This document shows positions 36,959 to 45,677 of a stretch of DNA of 64,000 nt, piece by piece. The stretch comes from Acidobacteriota bacterium (lineage in GTDB: Bacteria; Acidobacteriota; Holophagae; Thermotomaculales; Thermotomaculaceae), in the NCBI GenBank assembly GCA_013152385.1, contig JAADGL010000032.1:23759-87758 (forward strand). Direction: 5' to 3'. The first letter of the stretch is position 1, and every line of letters begins with the position of its first letter. A model generated the notes under the pieces. That model ran no database searches. It had not been told where the DNA came from and saw only the letters and a program-made list of their open reading frames with translations. Position numbers and translations under genes: made by a program.

Positions 36959-38275
36959 TCAATCGGCAATTTCAATACCATTCTTTTGATTCATCTTCCG
37001 CTTGTACATTGCCTTATCGGCTTTGGACAGGATTGCTTCCGTTGTCGAACCGTGTTCCGGGAACGAAGCGATTCCGATACTGACGGTAAGCCGAATGTCC
37101 CGATAGTGATAGCTGCAGATTGCACTGGAAATTGCTTCCGCGTATTTTCGGCTTTCCTCGGCCCGTAATCCCGGCTGGATAACGGTAAACTCATCCCCGC
37201 CGTAACGGGAAACCACATCTTCCCCCCGCACCGCCTCCCGAATCAGCTGCGCCACATCCACCAGAACCGAACTTCCGGCAAGGTGGCCGTAATTATCGTT
37301 GACGGATTTAAAATTATCCAGGTCCAGAAAGATGATGGACAGAAATCCCTGATACTGCGTGGCTTTTCTGATGGAGTCTTCAAGGAAACGGTTCTGGTAT
37401 CTGGAATTATAGAGGGAAGTCAAATCATCCCGTTTGGTCATTTCTTCCATTTCCTTGAAGATCAACGCATTGTGCAAAATAATGGAACCGTATTTAACCA
37501 TGGTTTTCAGAGAATCCAGATCATCCTCGGTAAACGGGTTTCCGGAATCTTTGTTGACCAGTTCAATAACACCGAAAAGTTCCCCTTTCCCCACCAGCGG
37601 TGCGGCCATAATCCGTTTTGTTTCAAATCCCGTTGCCTCATCCACATCGTGAAGAAAACGGGCATCTTTTCTGACATCATTGATAATAATTGCTTCCCGG
37701 GTGCTGGCCACCCAGCCGGCCACCCCCCGTCCCACCGGAATTTCAATCTGGCTCAATTTTTTCTTCATATTCCGATTGGTCATCCGAAAATAGAGTGTGT
37801 TCCGTTCCCGGTTTAACAGCAGCAGAGACCACGACCGGGTATTGAGAAGGGTCTGCACTTTGTTCATGAATTCCCGCATGATAACATCCGGATCCGACAG
37901 GTTAATTGCCGAAGTGGTCACATGATTCAAAACTTCATAGTTTCTTGATAAGACACGTTCGGATTCTTTCAATTTCATGACCTTTTTTTCAATAAAAAGA
38001 ATCAGCCGAAATTCTTTCTCCGAAGAAAAGGTCATACAGCCGCTGATATTTTCTCCGCTCTTCCTTCTGGCATAAACATAATAATCCTCCACGGAAAGCG
38101 TCCCCTTGATTTCTGCCTGATGGCCAATATAAAAAACATCAGTAAAAATAACAAGGTCATGGGGAAAAAGAGAAAGCGCCGACAAATCCGTCTGGGCGGA
38201 ACCCACATAACGCGCATATTTTCTCGGTACTTCACCAAACCACAGGATGTTCAGTAAATTTTTATGAATACCCAT
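36959..38275 (-). CDS. GAF-domain diguanylate cyclase
   Basis: A 438-residue soluble protein. An N-terminal region of unknown fold (1-110) is followed by a GAF domain (about 120-265, VGRGVAGWVASTREAIIINDV and MAAPLVGKGELFGVIELVNK) and a GGDEF domain (about 270-435). The active site reads RYGGDEF; no clear RxxD product-inhibition site is seen in front of it. It should make cyclic di-GMP in response to a small ligand bound by GAF. Its start overlaps the FecR gene by 25 bases, so the two are probably made together. Confidence 0.88.
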   Translation of the reverse strand: MGIHKNLLNILWFGEVPRKYARYVGSAQTDLSALSLFPHDLVIFTDVFYIGHQAEIKGTLSVEDYYVYARRKSGENISGCMTFSSEKEFRLILFIEKKVMKLKESERVLSRNYEVLNHVTTSAINLSDPDVIMREFMNKVQTLLNTRSWSLLLLNRERNTLYFRMTNRNMKKKLSQIEIPVGRGVAGWVASTREAIIINDVRKDARFLHDVDEATGFETKRIMAAPLVGKGELFGVIELVNKDSGNPFTEDDLDSLKTMVKYGSIILHNALIFKEMEEMTKRDDLTSLYNSRYQNRFLEDSIRKATQYQGFLSIIFLDLDNFKSVNDNYGHLAGSSVLVDVAQLIREAVRGEDVVSRYGGDEFTVIQPGLRAEESRKYAEAISSAICSYHYRDIRLTVSIGIASFPEHGSTTEAILSKADKAMYKRKMNQKNGIEIAD

Positions 38276-39636
38276 TTTTCCAACATCGTTTCGTTGTCGC
38301 TGGCATCCCGGGCAATAACCTTAATCCGGTTTTTCCCGGATTGGTACAGCGTGATAATGGCACTGAACGAGCCGTCATCTTTCGCTATCACCAGCTGATT
38401 GTTAACCGTTACCCGGGCATGGGCTTCTGTTCTGCCCCGAACAATGGCGGTTGTCCCGAAAATGCGGATGGGTTCCAGCGTTAAAGGAGGCGGGGTCTGA
38501 TCCACAAGCAGCTCATGCTGACGGGTCCCCACCACCTTGAATTCCCGGATATCGGAAAAGTGCCCCCGTTCGCTGGCCTCATTCAGCGCCGCCACCCGCC
38601 AGTAATACGTTCCCTTTCCGGGGAGGGGCAGAGTCAAAGAAGTTCCGCTGTAACCGTTCCGTCTTGCCAGACAATTGGCAAAAACGGTGTTATCTGCCAA
38701 TTCAAACACATATCCCGCGGCATTGTACACCTTAGACCAGCGGAACTGGATTTTCCCTTTCCCGCTTGTTTCGATGGTTTTGTAGTTTGCCGGTTCTTCC
38801 GCCAGCGGCATCGGCGGCAGGGAATAAACCGTTTCCATCATGGTATTGGAAACCCTTAAAATCTGCTGAGGCCCCAGCTTCCGGTCCCGTTCTCCTCCCT
38901 GTACCAACAGACTGCCCTCCAGGCACGCAACCGTAGTGGTCAAAAGGCTGGCATTCAAACTGGCCCTTCCCATCGCGTTCAGAGAATATAAAACATGAAT
39001 TTTCCCAACGGCAAGCTCAAATTTAGGCTGATAATCTGTGATTTTCGATGCGGTAAAAGAAACTTCTCCGTTTTTCAATTCCATGGACACATTCAAAGAA
39101 TGACTGATTTTGTTTTCTTCAATCTTTGTAAAAACCAGACTGGCGGGATAGCGGAGGGTTATCGTGGAGCCGTCAATAAAGATAATCTCCACCCCTGCGC
39201 CTTTTTTCATAGTCAGAACATCTCCGGACCGGATTTTCATATTGCTCTCAACCTGGACCACCCGGGTCCCCCCCTCCAGATAATTGACCTCTCCCACCAG
39301 CTGGGCAATATGCGCACCGGACATGACTGCCGATTTCTTGGCCTGCATTACCGCATTTGCCACCTTATAGATTTCAGTACTCAATTGATCCGTCTTCTTG
39401 AAATCGTAATGGTCCATGTATTTTCTCAACTCTTTTGTTTTATCCAGAGCCTTATTCAGCTTGGACTTCTCTTCATCCAGTTTGGCAACGACAAACGCCT
39501 TCTGAAGCAAAGAAAGGGATTCAAACACCCGTTTATTGCTTTGCCGCTGCATGACATGGAGATAGACCGGATACGCAACAATTGAAATCAAAAGCAGGAG
39601 AATAAGAACCAGTACGGATATTTTAATAACTTTCAC
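38251..39636 (-). CDS. FecR-domain membrane-anchored protein with Fn3/Ig-like tail
   Basis: A 461-residue protein with one N-terminal span (about 5-30) and a helical segment to 115. A FecR-type domain follows (about 115-275: EVNYLEGGTRVVQVESNMKI, RSGDVLTMKKGAGVEIIF, ACLEGSLLVQ). Then a Fn3-like part (QFRWSKVYNAAGYVFELAD, YYWRVAALN) and an Ig-like end (IVRGRTEAHARVTVNN). The body should lie outside the inner membrane, possibly binding peptidoglycan or another envelope part. GTG start with AAGGAAG upstream. Paired with a diguanylate cyclase, which hints at envelope sensing, as inference. Confidence 0.75.
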   Translation of the reverse strand: MKVIKISVLVLILLLLISIVAYPVYLHVMQRQSNKRVFESLSLLQKAFVVAKLDEEKSKLNKALDKTKELRKYMDHYDFKKTDQLSTEIYKVANAVMQAKKSAVMSGAHIAQLVGEVNYLEGGTRVVQVESNMKIRSGDVLTMKKGAGVEIIFIDGSTITLRYPASLVFTKIEENKISHSLNVSMELKNGEVSFTASKITDYQPKFELAVGKIHVLYSLNAMGRASLNASLLTTTVACLEGSLLVQGGERDRKLGPQQILRVSNTMMETVYSLPPMPLAEEPANYKTIETSGKGKIQFRWSKVYNAAGYVFELADNTVFANCLARRNGYSGTSLTLPLPGKGTYYWRVAALNEASERGHFSDIREFKVVGTRQHELLVDQTPPPLTLEPIRIFGTTAIVRGRTEAHARVTVNNQLVIAKDDGSFSAIITLYQSGKNRIKVIARDASDNETMLEKWVFIKIY

Positions 39637-39718
39637 AGTATCTTCCTTTCTGTTCTTTCATTTTTATCATACTGTACACTATACTTGCAAGAGTGAAACG
39701 GAAAATAAGGAAGAATTT

Positions 39719-40591
39719 ATGCCAAACCGGGAAAAACTCCAACACATTTTAACCCAACTGTCCGACATAAAATCCACTGTTAAAAAAGTGGACACGGACC
39801 CTGTTGTCTTTCCCCGGCGTTATCCCGGAACCGCGGACCGGGAAACTGTGGCGCTGATTGCCGCCTCTTTCGCTTTCGGAAAAGTATCCGGAATCCTGAA
39901 AGCTGTGGAAAAAGTCCTGACCCCATTGGGGCCAACGCCGGCGGACACACTGCGGGCAATAAAGGAAACGGAATTGAAAGAACTCTATTCGGATTTCAAC
40001 TACCGCTTTGTCCGTCCCGAAGGCCTCACCGCATTTCTTGCCGGTATCCGCCACATCCTGCTGTCCCGCGGAACCCTGAACCCCCTGGTGATCCGGGAAA
40101 ATCCACTGGAAACTGCGGACAACTTTTACAGACAACTGCTGAAAGGATCCGGGAACCGGGCGGCTCTCTGCCGGTCCAACCTGCTGGCAGACCCGAAACG
40201 GGGCGGGCCTGCCAAACGGTGGATGCTGTTTCTCCGGTGGATGGTCCGGGAAAAAGCCCCGGATTTCGGCATCTGGAAACATCTGATCTCACCTTCCGAA
40301 CTCATTATTCCGCTGGACACCCACATACTCCGGATCTCCCGCTATCTGGGATTTACCGGCAGAAAATCCCCTTCCATGCGGGCGGCAATGGAAATTACCC
40401 GCTGCCTGGCCGAACTTGACCCGGCCGACCCCCTCCGTTTCGACTATGCCATCGCCCACCTGGGGATTGACGGCATTTGCCCCCGGGAGCAAAAATCCCG
40501 GCATTGTGAGATTTGCCCTTTGCAAGAAGTCTGTTCGGAAGGTAGAATAGCAGGGAACACAAAATCGAAGGAAGGATTGAACATTCAATGA
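39719..40591 (+). CDS. TIGR02757/DUF2400 family protein with Fe-S-like Cys cluster
   Basis: A 290-residue protein of the DUF2400 (TIGR02757) family. Typical pieces are [37 protein letters not shown] and [16 protein letters not shown]. The end holds four cysteines in a C-x8-C-x2-C-x5-C pattern after AHLGIDG, much like the [4Fe-4S] loop of endonuclease III. DNA binding or repair is possible; function is not established. AAGGAAG before the ATG, and ATGA overlap with guaA. Confidence 0.8.
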   Translation: MPNREKLQHILTQLSDIKSTVKKVDTDPVVFPRRYPGTADRETVALIAASFAFGKVSGILKAVEKVLTPLGPTPADTLRAIKETELKELYSDFNYRFVRPEGLTAFLAGIRHILLSRGTLNPLVIRENPLETADNFYRQLLKGSGNRAALCRSNLLADPKRGGPAKRWMLFLRWMVREKAPDFGIWKHLISPSELIIPLDTHILRISRYLGFTGRKSPSMRAAMEITRCLAELDPADPLRFDYAIAHLGIDGICPREQKSRHCEICPLQEVCSEGRIAGNTKSKEGLNIQ

Positions 40592-42126
40592 AACAAAACA
40601 AGGTTGTGGTGCTGGACTTCGGCTCCCAGTACACCAAACTGATTTTAAGGCGGATTCGGGAACTGCACATCTACAGCGAAATTGTCCCCATTGAAACTCC
40701 GGTGGAGAAAATCCGGGAAATCCGCCCCGCCGCCGTCATCCTCTCCGGCGGCCCCCGTTCCGTTTACGAAGATGGGGCATACCGGGCCGACCCGGAACTG
40801 TTCCGGCTGAACATCCCGGTGCTGGGCATCTGCTACGGCATGCAGCTCATGGCCCACCTTCTGGGGGGCGGGGTCACCGCATCCGATGACCGGGAATACG
40901 GCCGGGCTACCGCAACATTCCGGACAGATTCCCCTCTTTTTCAGGGCATTGACGAAAAATCCGTCGTCTGGATGAGCCACGGAGACAAAGTCGAAACCGT
41001 TCCGCCGGGATTTCGTGCCGCCGCGTCAACCGACACCACCCCTGTCGCGGCAATGGAAAACACAGAGAAACAACTGTACGCGGTACAATTTCACCCGGAA
41101 GTCACCCATACCGAAGCCGGCCGGGCAATTCTGAAAAACTTTCTTCTCAACATCGCCCGGATTCAGCCGGACTGGCAGATGTCCGGATTTGTGAATACGG
41201 AAGTGGAAAAAATCCGGAAAACAGTAGGGGACGGTACCGTAATCTGCGGCCTCTCCGGCGGAGTGGACTCCTCCGTTGCCGCCGCCCTGATCCACCGGGC
41301 TGTCGGAGACCAGCTTCAATGTATATTTGTGGACCACGGCCTCCTTCGGAAAAACGAAAAAGAACTGGTTGTAAAAACCTTCGGCGAACAATTCCGCTTT
41401 AACCTGAAAGCCGTGGACGCATCGGAAACCTTTCTTTCAAGGCTGGACGGCGTTTCCGATCCGGAAAAAAAGCGGAAAATCATCGGCCGGACCTTCATTG
41501 AAGTCTTTGAAGAAGAAGCCCGCCGCTTTGACAATGCCCGGTTCCTCGCCCAGGGCACCCTCTACCCCGACGTCATTGAATCCGCCGCCCACGGCGGCGC
41601 ATCCGTCACCATCAAATCCCACCATAACGTCGGCGGGCTGCCGAAACACATGAAATTGAAACTGCTGGAACCCCTGCGGGAACTGTTCAAAGACGAAGTC
41701 CGGGAACTGGGGCGGCTCCTGGGATTGCCGGAAGAAATCGTCGGCCGGCACCCTTTCCCCGGGCCGGGGCTTGCGGTACGGATTCCCGGCGCCCTGGACA
41801 GAGAAAAAATCGCCATCCTGCAGGAAGCCGACGACATCTTCATCGAAATGCTGCGAAATGCCGGACTCTACAATGACATTGCCCAGGCATTTGCCGTTCT
41901 GATACCGGTAAAAACCGTAGGCGTAATGGGGGATTTCCGCACCTACGAATACGTGGCGGCGCTCCGGGCCGTTAAATCCGAAGACTTCATGACCGCGGAC
42001 TGGTACCCCATGCCCCACCGCCTCCTCGCCGACATTTCCGCCCGGATTGTCAACGAAGTTAAAGGCATCAACCGCGTCGTCTACGACATCACCTCCAAAC
42101 CCCCCGGAACCGTGGAGTGGGAATAA
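40588..42126 (+). CDS. guaA: GMP synthase (glutamine-hydrolysing)
   Basis: A 512-residue two-domain enzyme. The class I amidotransferase has the nucleophile in GICYGMQ (near residue 83) and the His-Glu pair in QFHPEVTHT (near 168). The synthase half has the PP-loop [11 protein letters not shown] (near 218), then [10 protein letters not shown] and a C-terminal dimer domain ending [13 protein letters not shown]. It converts XMP to GMP. Confidence 0.97.
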   Translation: MKQNKVVVLDFGSQYTKLILRRIRELHIYSEIVPIETPVEKIREIRPAAVILSGGPRSVYEDGAYRADPELFRLNIPVLGICYGMQLMAHLLGGGVTASDDREYGRATATFRTDSPLFQGIDEKSVVWMSHGDKVETVPPGFRAAASTDTTPVAAMENTEKQLYAVQFHPEVTHTEAGRAILKNFLLNIARIQPDWQMSGFVNTEVEKIRKTVGDGTVICGLSGGVDSSVAAALIHRAVGDQLQCIFVDHGLLRKNEKELVVKTFGEQFRFNLKAVDASETFLSRLDGVSDPEKKRKIIGRTFIEVFEEEARRFDNARFLAQGTLYPDVIESAAHGGASVTIKSHHNVGGLPKHMKLKLLEPLRELFKDEVRELGRLLGLPEEIVGRHPFPGPGLAVRIPGALDREKIAILQEADDIFIEMLRNAGLYNDIAQAFAVLIPVKTVGVMGDFRTYEYVAALRAVKSEDFMTADWYPMPHRLLADISARIVNEVKGINRVVYDITSKPPGTVEWE

Positions 42127-42177
42127 AACAAGCCGGAAATGCGGGGAACTGGGTCGGAAACAGGAGATAATATAAAA

Positions 42178-43047
42178 ATGGAATCCTTTCTCACCCATCA
42201 TTCTATTCCCTCGGTATCCGTGATTATTCCGACATTTAACCGGCGGGAACGGGTGCAAAACGCCATTGCCAGTGTGGTAAACCAGACAAGAAAGCCGGAT
42301 GAGGTGATTGTGGTGGATGACGGTTCAGCCGACGGCACGGCGGATGCGGTTTCACAGGCATTTCCACAAGTCCGGTTGATTTTACAGGAAAACCGGGGGG
42401 TCAGTGCGGCACGGAATGCCGGTATCCGGGCGGCGGAAGGGGAATGGCTGGCGTTTCTGGATTCCGATGATGAATGGAAACCGGAAAAGCTGGAAAAACA
42501 CCTCGCTTACGCCCGGAAGCATCCGGAGTTCCGGGTTTCCCAGACAGACGAAATCTGGATTCGAAACGGCTGTTTCGTAAACCCGATGAAAAAACACAAG
42601 AAAAAAGCGGGCCGCTTTTTTACCGACGCGCTGAAACTCTGCCTGGTGAGCCCTTCCGCCGTGATGATTCAGGCTGATGTGTTCCGGGAAATCGGCGGGT
42701 TTGACGAAACCCTGCCGGCATGTGAAGACTATGACCTGTGGCTTCGGATTCTGGCACGGGAACCCATCGGCCTTCTTGCCGAAAAGCTGACGGTGAAATA
42801 CGGCGGGCATCCGGATCAGCTTTCCCGGAATTTTATTGCGATGGACCGGTTCCGTGTCCGCGCCATGCTGAAAATCCTACGGTTTTCCGGATTGACGGTA
42901 AAAGATAGAGACGCGGTGAAAAAAGAACTGTCTGAAAAGTGCCGGATTCTGGAAAACGGCTACATAAAACACGGTTTTCCGGAAAAGGCCGCCCGATTCC
43001 ACCGGATCCGGGAAAATGTGACAGAGATATTGGACAGAAAAGCATAA
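42178..43047 (+). CDS. Family 2 glycosyltransferase
   Basis: A 289-residue GT-A enzyme: SVSVIIPTFNRRERV, VIVVDDGSADGTADAV, GVSAARNAGIRAAEGEWL and the metal-site FLDSDDEWKPEKL. A CEDYDLWLRIL segment (the ED general-base region) lies near 185. Likely transfers a sugar onto a surface glycan; donor unknown. Start chosen at 42178 after AGGAG, although an upstream ATG at 42139 is in frame. The family resembles the enzyme at 7.9 kb but the two are not close copies. Confidence 0.85.
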   Translation: MESFLTHHSIPSVSVIIPTFNRRERVQNAIASVVNQTRKPDEVIVVDDGSADGTADAVSQAFPQVRLILQENRGVSAARNAGIRAAEGEWLAFLDSDDEWKPEKLEKHLAYARKHPEFRVSQTDEIWIRNGCFVNPMKKHKKKAGRFFTDALKLCLVSPSAVMIQADVFREIGGFDETLPACEDYDLWLRILAREPIGLLAEKLTVKYGGHPDQLSRNFIAMDRFRVRAMLKILRFSGLTVKDRDAVKKELSEKCRILENGYIKHGFPEKAARFHRIRENVTEILDRKA

Positions 43048-43089
43048 GCTGTGGTATACATCTACAAGTTACATTTTGAGGAGGATTCA

Positions 43090-43959
43090 ATGAAGAAAAC
43101 AATTCAGATATTCGCAATTGCCCTGTTGATTGCCGTACCGGTGATAACTCAGGCAGGTGTTATTTACAGTGCCAAAACCAGTACCGAACTCTACGGAGAA
43201 GCTGCCGAGGCGCAGCGGCAGAACCCCATGCTGCAACAGATGACGGCACCCCAGGAGATGAAGATATTTGCTCAGGACAAGGGCGCCAGAATCAAGTTCC
43301 TCACCGACTCCATGCTCTACAAAAAAGGCGATTTCATGGTCAGTGAAGACGGCAATACCATGTATATTTGCGATCCGCAGACCAAAACGTACCACAAGTT
43401 GGATATCAATGCCCTGAGGGGGAAGGCCGAGGGGATGATGAAGACGATGCAGAAAATGACAAAAATGACGTACAGCAATGTATTTGTCAATATTACGGAC
43501 AAAGGGGATGCGGGGAGCATCGCCGGTTATCCTGTCCGAAAGTACCGTATGCTGGTGGAATACGATACCAACATGAAGATTCTGTTCAAAAAAATCAAAA
43601 ATCACGAACGGAGGGAGTTTTTCATTTATGTGACCAAAAAACTGCCCATGGACCTGGTGCCGGAATACTCCAACAGCCAGATGTTCAGTACCGGCATTCA
43701 GCAGGTGGACAGCCAGATTCAGGCCAAATTGAAAGGGCTGGGATTTCCCATGAAAACCGAACAGCTGGGGTATGGAAAAAACAATGAACTGACATCCAAA
43801 TCCACCTTTGAAATTACTTCCATCAAAGAAAAATCCCTGAATCCCGCATTGTTCAAACTTCCAAACGGTTACACCGAAAAAGAAATTCAGGTGGAGGGCA
43901 CAGATTCCGAAGGCAATACGCAGAAAAAGAAATTCAAACTGGGAGATTTATTTAAATGA
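43090..43959 (+). CDS. Exported protein, DUF4412-like
   Basis: A 289-residue protein with a signal peptide (1-21, ending TQAGVIYSAK). The mature part has long beta segments (MKIFAQDKGARIKFLTD, GDFMVSEDGNTMYICDP) and a middle helix rich in Met and Lys. The GVIYSAKT start and overall shape resemble DUF4412 proteins; I am not certain of the family. It probably sits in the periplasm or outer membrane, perhaps as a lipid- or polymer-binding protein. GAGGAGG before the ATG; ATGA overlap with uppP. Confidence 0.7.
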   Translation: MKKTIQIFAIALLIAVPVITQAGVIYSAKTSTELYGEAAEAQRQNPMLQQMTAPQEMKIFAQDKGARIKFLTDSMLYKKGDFMVSEDGNTMYICDPQTKTYHKLDINALRGKAEGMMKTMQKMTKMTYSNVFVNITDKGDAGSIAGYPVRKYRMLVEYDTNMKILFKKIKNHERREFFIYVTKKLPMDLVPEYSNSQMFSTGIQQVDSQIQAKLKGLGFPMKTEQLGYGKNNELTSKSTFEITSIKEKSLNPALFKLPNGYTEKEIQVEGTDSEGNTQKKKFKLGDLFK

Positions 43960-44762
43960 CACTGTTCCAGGCACTGGCGCTGGCTTTTGTGCAGGGGATG
44001 ACGGAATTTCTGCCGGTATCCAGTTCCGGCCACCTGGCCTTTTTCGGACGCATTTTCGGCATGAAAGCACCGGATATCAACTTTGATATTGTTCTGCATA
44101 TGGCTACGCTCCTTGCCGTATTGATTTATTACCGGAAACAGCTGATCGGGCTGACAGTTTCTCTGTTTTCGCGGAGGAAGGGAGAGGGGTTTGCGGAAAA
44201 CCCCCTCCGTTTTCTGTTTTTTGTCATTCTGACATCCATTCCCACCGGCATAATCGGGCTGGCATTGAACAAACGCATGGAAAAACTCCATGAAAATCTG
44301 ATTTTTGTCGGAGTCTGCTTCTTTATCACCGCTGTGATGCTCTTTATCACTCATTTGAAACAAAGAAAAGGGATTACCGGGACCGCCCTGCTGAACGCCG
44401 GCTGGTGGGTTCCGGCTCTGATTGGTGTGGCACAGGGCATTGCCGTACTGCCGGGGGTGTCCCGGTCCGGTTTTACCATCGGCGCCGCCCTCCTTCTCGG
44501 CATTTCCGCCACCGATTCCGCCGATTACGGTTTCCTTGTTTCCATTCCCGCCATCCTCGGCGCTTTCCTGCTGAAACTCGGCGGTATCTCCGCCATGGGG
44601 CTTTCATTAAATTATGCGCTGGGTTTTATTCTGGCTTTTGCCGTGGGCCTGGCATCCATCCGCCTTGTGGTGGTATTTGTGGAAAAAGCGCGGCTTCACT
44701 ATTTTGCGGCGTATATGGTCATTCTCTCCGTCCTTACCCTGATTCTCGGATTTGCCGGTTGA
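43956..44762 (+). CDS. uppP: Undecaprenyl-diphosphate phosphatase
   Basis: A 268-residue membrane enzyme of the BacA/UppP family with about eight spans. Its two catalytic repeats are visible: QGMTEFLPVSSSGHL near residue 13 and PGVSRSGFTIGAALLLGI near 165. It removes a phosphate from undecaprenyl-PP so the carrier can be used again by MraY. Two genes downstream lie the MurJ-MurG fusion and mraY, so carrier recycling and lipid II production are neighbours. Confidence 0.94.
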   Translation: MTLFQALALAFVQGMTEFLPVSSSGHLAFFGRIFGMKAPDINFDIVLHMATLLAVLIYYRKQLIGLTVSLFSRRKGEGFAENPLRFLFFVILTSIPTGIIGLALNKRMEKLHENLIFVGVCFFITAVMLFITHLKQRKGITGTALLNAGWWVPALIGVAQGIAVLPGVSRSGFTIGAALLLGISATDSADYGFLVSIPAILGAFLLKLGGISAMGLSLNYALGFILAFAVGLASIRLVVVFVEKARLHYFAAYMVILSVLTLILGFAG

Positions 44763-44765
44763 GCC

Positions 44766-45536
44766 ATGAATTATATTGATTCCCACTGCCATATTGTTAT
44801 GGACAGTTTTGACGGGGACCGGAACGAAATCCTGACAGATTATTTTGCCTCCGGCGGGCAGGCAATGATGTCGGTTGCCACCGGAAGGGATGACCATGAA
44901 CTGAATCTGCGCCTCCGGTTGCAATGGGACAGGCTCTGCACTTCCCTCGGCTGGCACCCCCACGACGCGAAAGATTTCGGGAAAAGCGAAGAAGCATACC
45001 TGCTGAATGCGGTTCAGAAAAATGAAATCCGGGCAGTGGGGGAAATCGGCCTGGATTACCACTACAATCTGTCAACACGGGCAGAGCAGCTCCGGGCTTT
45101 TGACCGCCAGATGGCAATTGCGGGGAAAGCGGGCCTGCCGGTTATCATTCACACCCGGGAAGCGGACCGGGACACCACGGATATTCTGTCGCGCCACCGG
45201 AAAGTCAGAGGAATTCTCCACTGCTACACATCCGGCCGGGATCTCATGGAAACCGGGCTGAAACTGGATTATTTTATTTCTTTCAGCGGTATTATTACTT
45301 TTGGAAAAGCCGCTTCCGGAATCCGGGAACTGCTGAAATCCGTCCCGCTGGACCGCCTGCTTTTTGAAACCGACTCCCCCTACCTGACACCTGTTCCTTT
45401 CCGCGGGAAACGAAATGACCCCCGAAAGGTGGTTCATGTCATTGAAAAAGCTGCCGAAATTCTGGAAATTCCCGCTGAAAACCTCTCGGAGCAGGCCAAC
45501 CGGAATTTTTTCCACCTCTTCCCCGGCCGGAACTGA
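44766..45536 (+). CDS. tatD: TatD-family metal-dependent hydrolase/DNase
   Basis: A 256-residue TIM-barrel hydrolase. Metal ligands are in IDSHCHI near residue 6, GEIGLDYH near 92, IIHTREA near 128, HCYTSG near 153 and ETDSPYLTP near 204. Members have 3'-5' exonuclease activity on DNA. Only four bases separate it from uppP. Confidence 0.92.
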   Translation: MNYIDSHCHIVMDSFDGDRNEILTDYFASGGQAMMSVATGRDDHELNLRLRLQWDRLCTSLGWHPHDAKDFGKSEEAYLLNAVQKNEIRAVGEIGLDYHYNLSTRAEQLRAFDRQMAIAGKAGLPVIIHTREADRDTTDILSRHRKVRGILHCYTSGRDLMETGLKLDYFISFSGIITFGKAASGIRELLKSVPLDRLLFETDSPYLTPVPFRGKRNDPRKVVHVIEKAAEILEIPAENLSEQANRNFFHLFPGRN

Positions 45537-45677
45537 TCCGGAAAAAACGGAAATTACCGGTTCTTCATTTTTACCGCAACCGCTTTCTTTAAATCTGCGT
45601 TTCCCGCATGCCTTTTGCTTACATCTTCTGGATATTTGAGGCAAAATCTGGGAAGATAAGGGGAAGAAGAAAACGGA

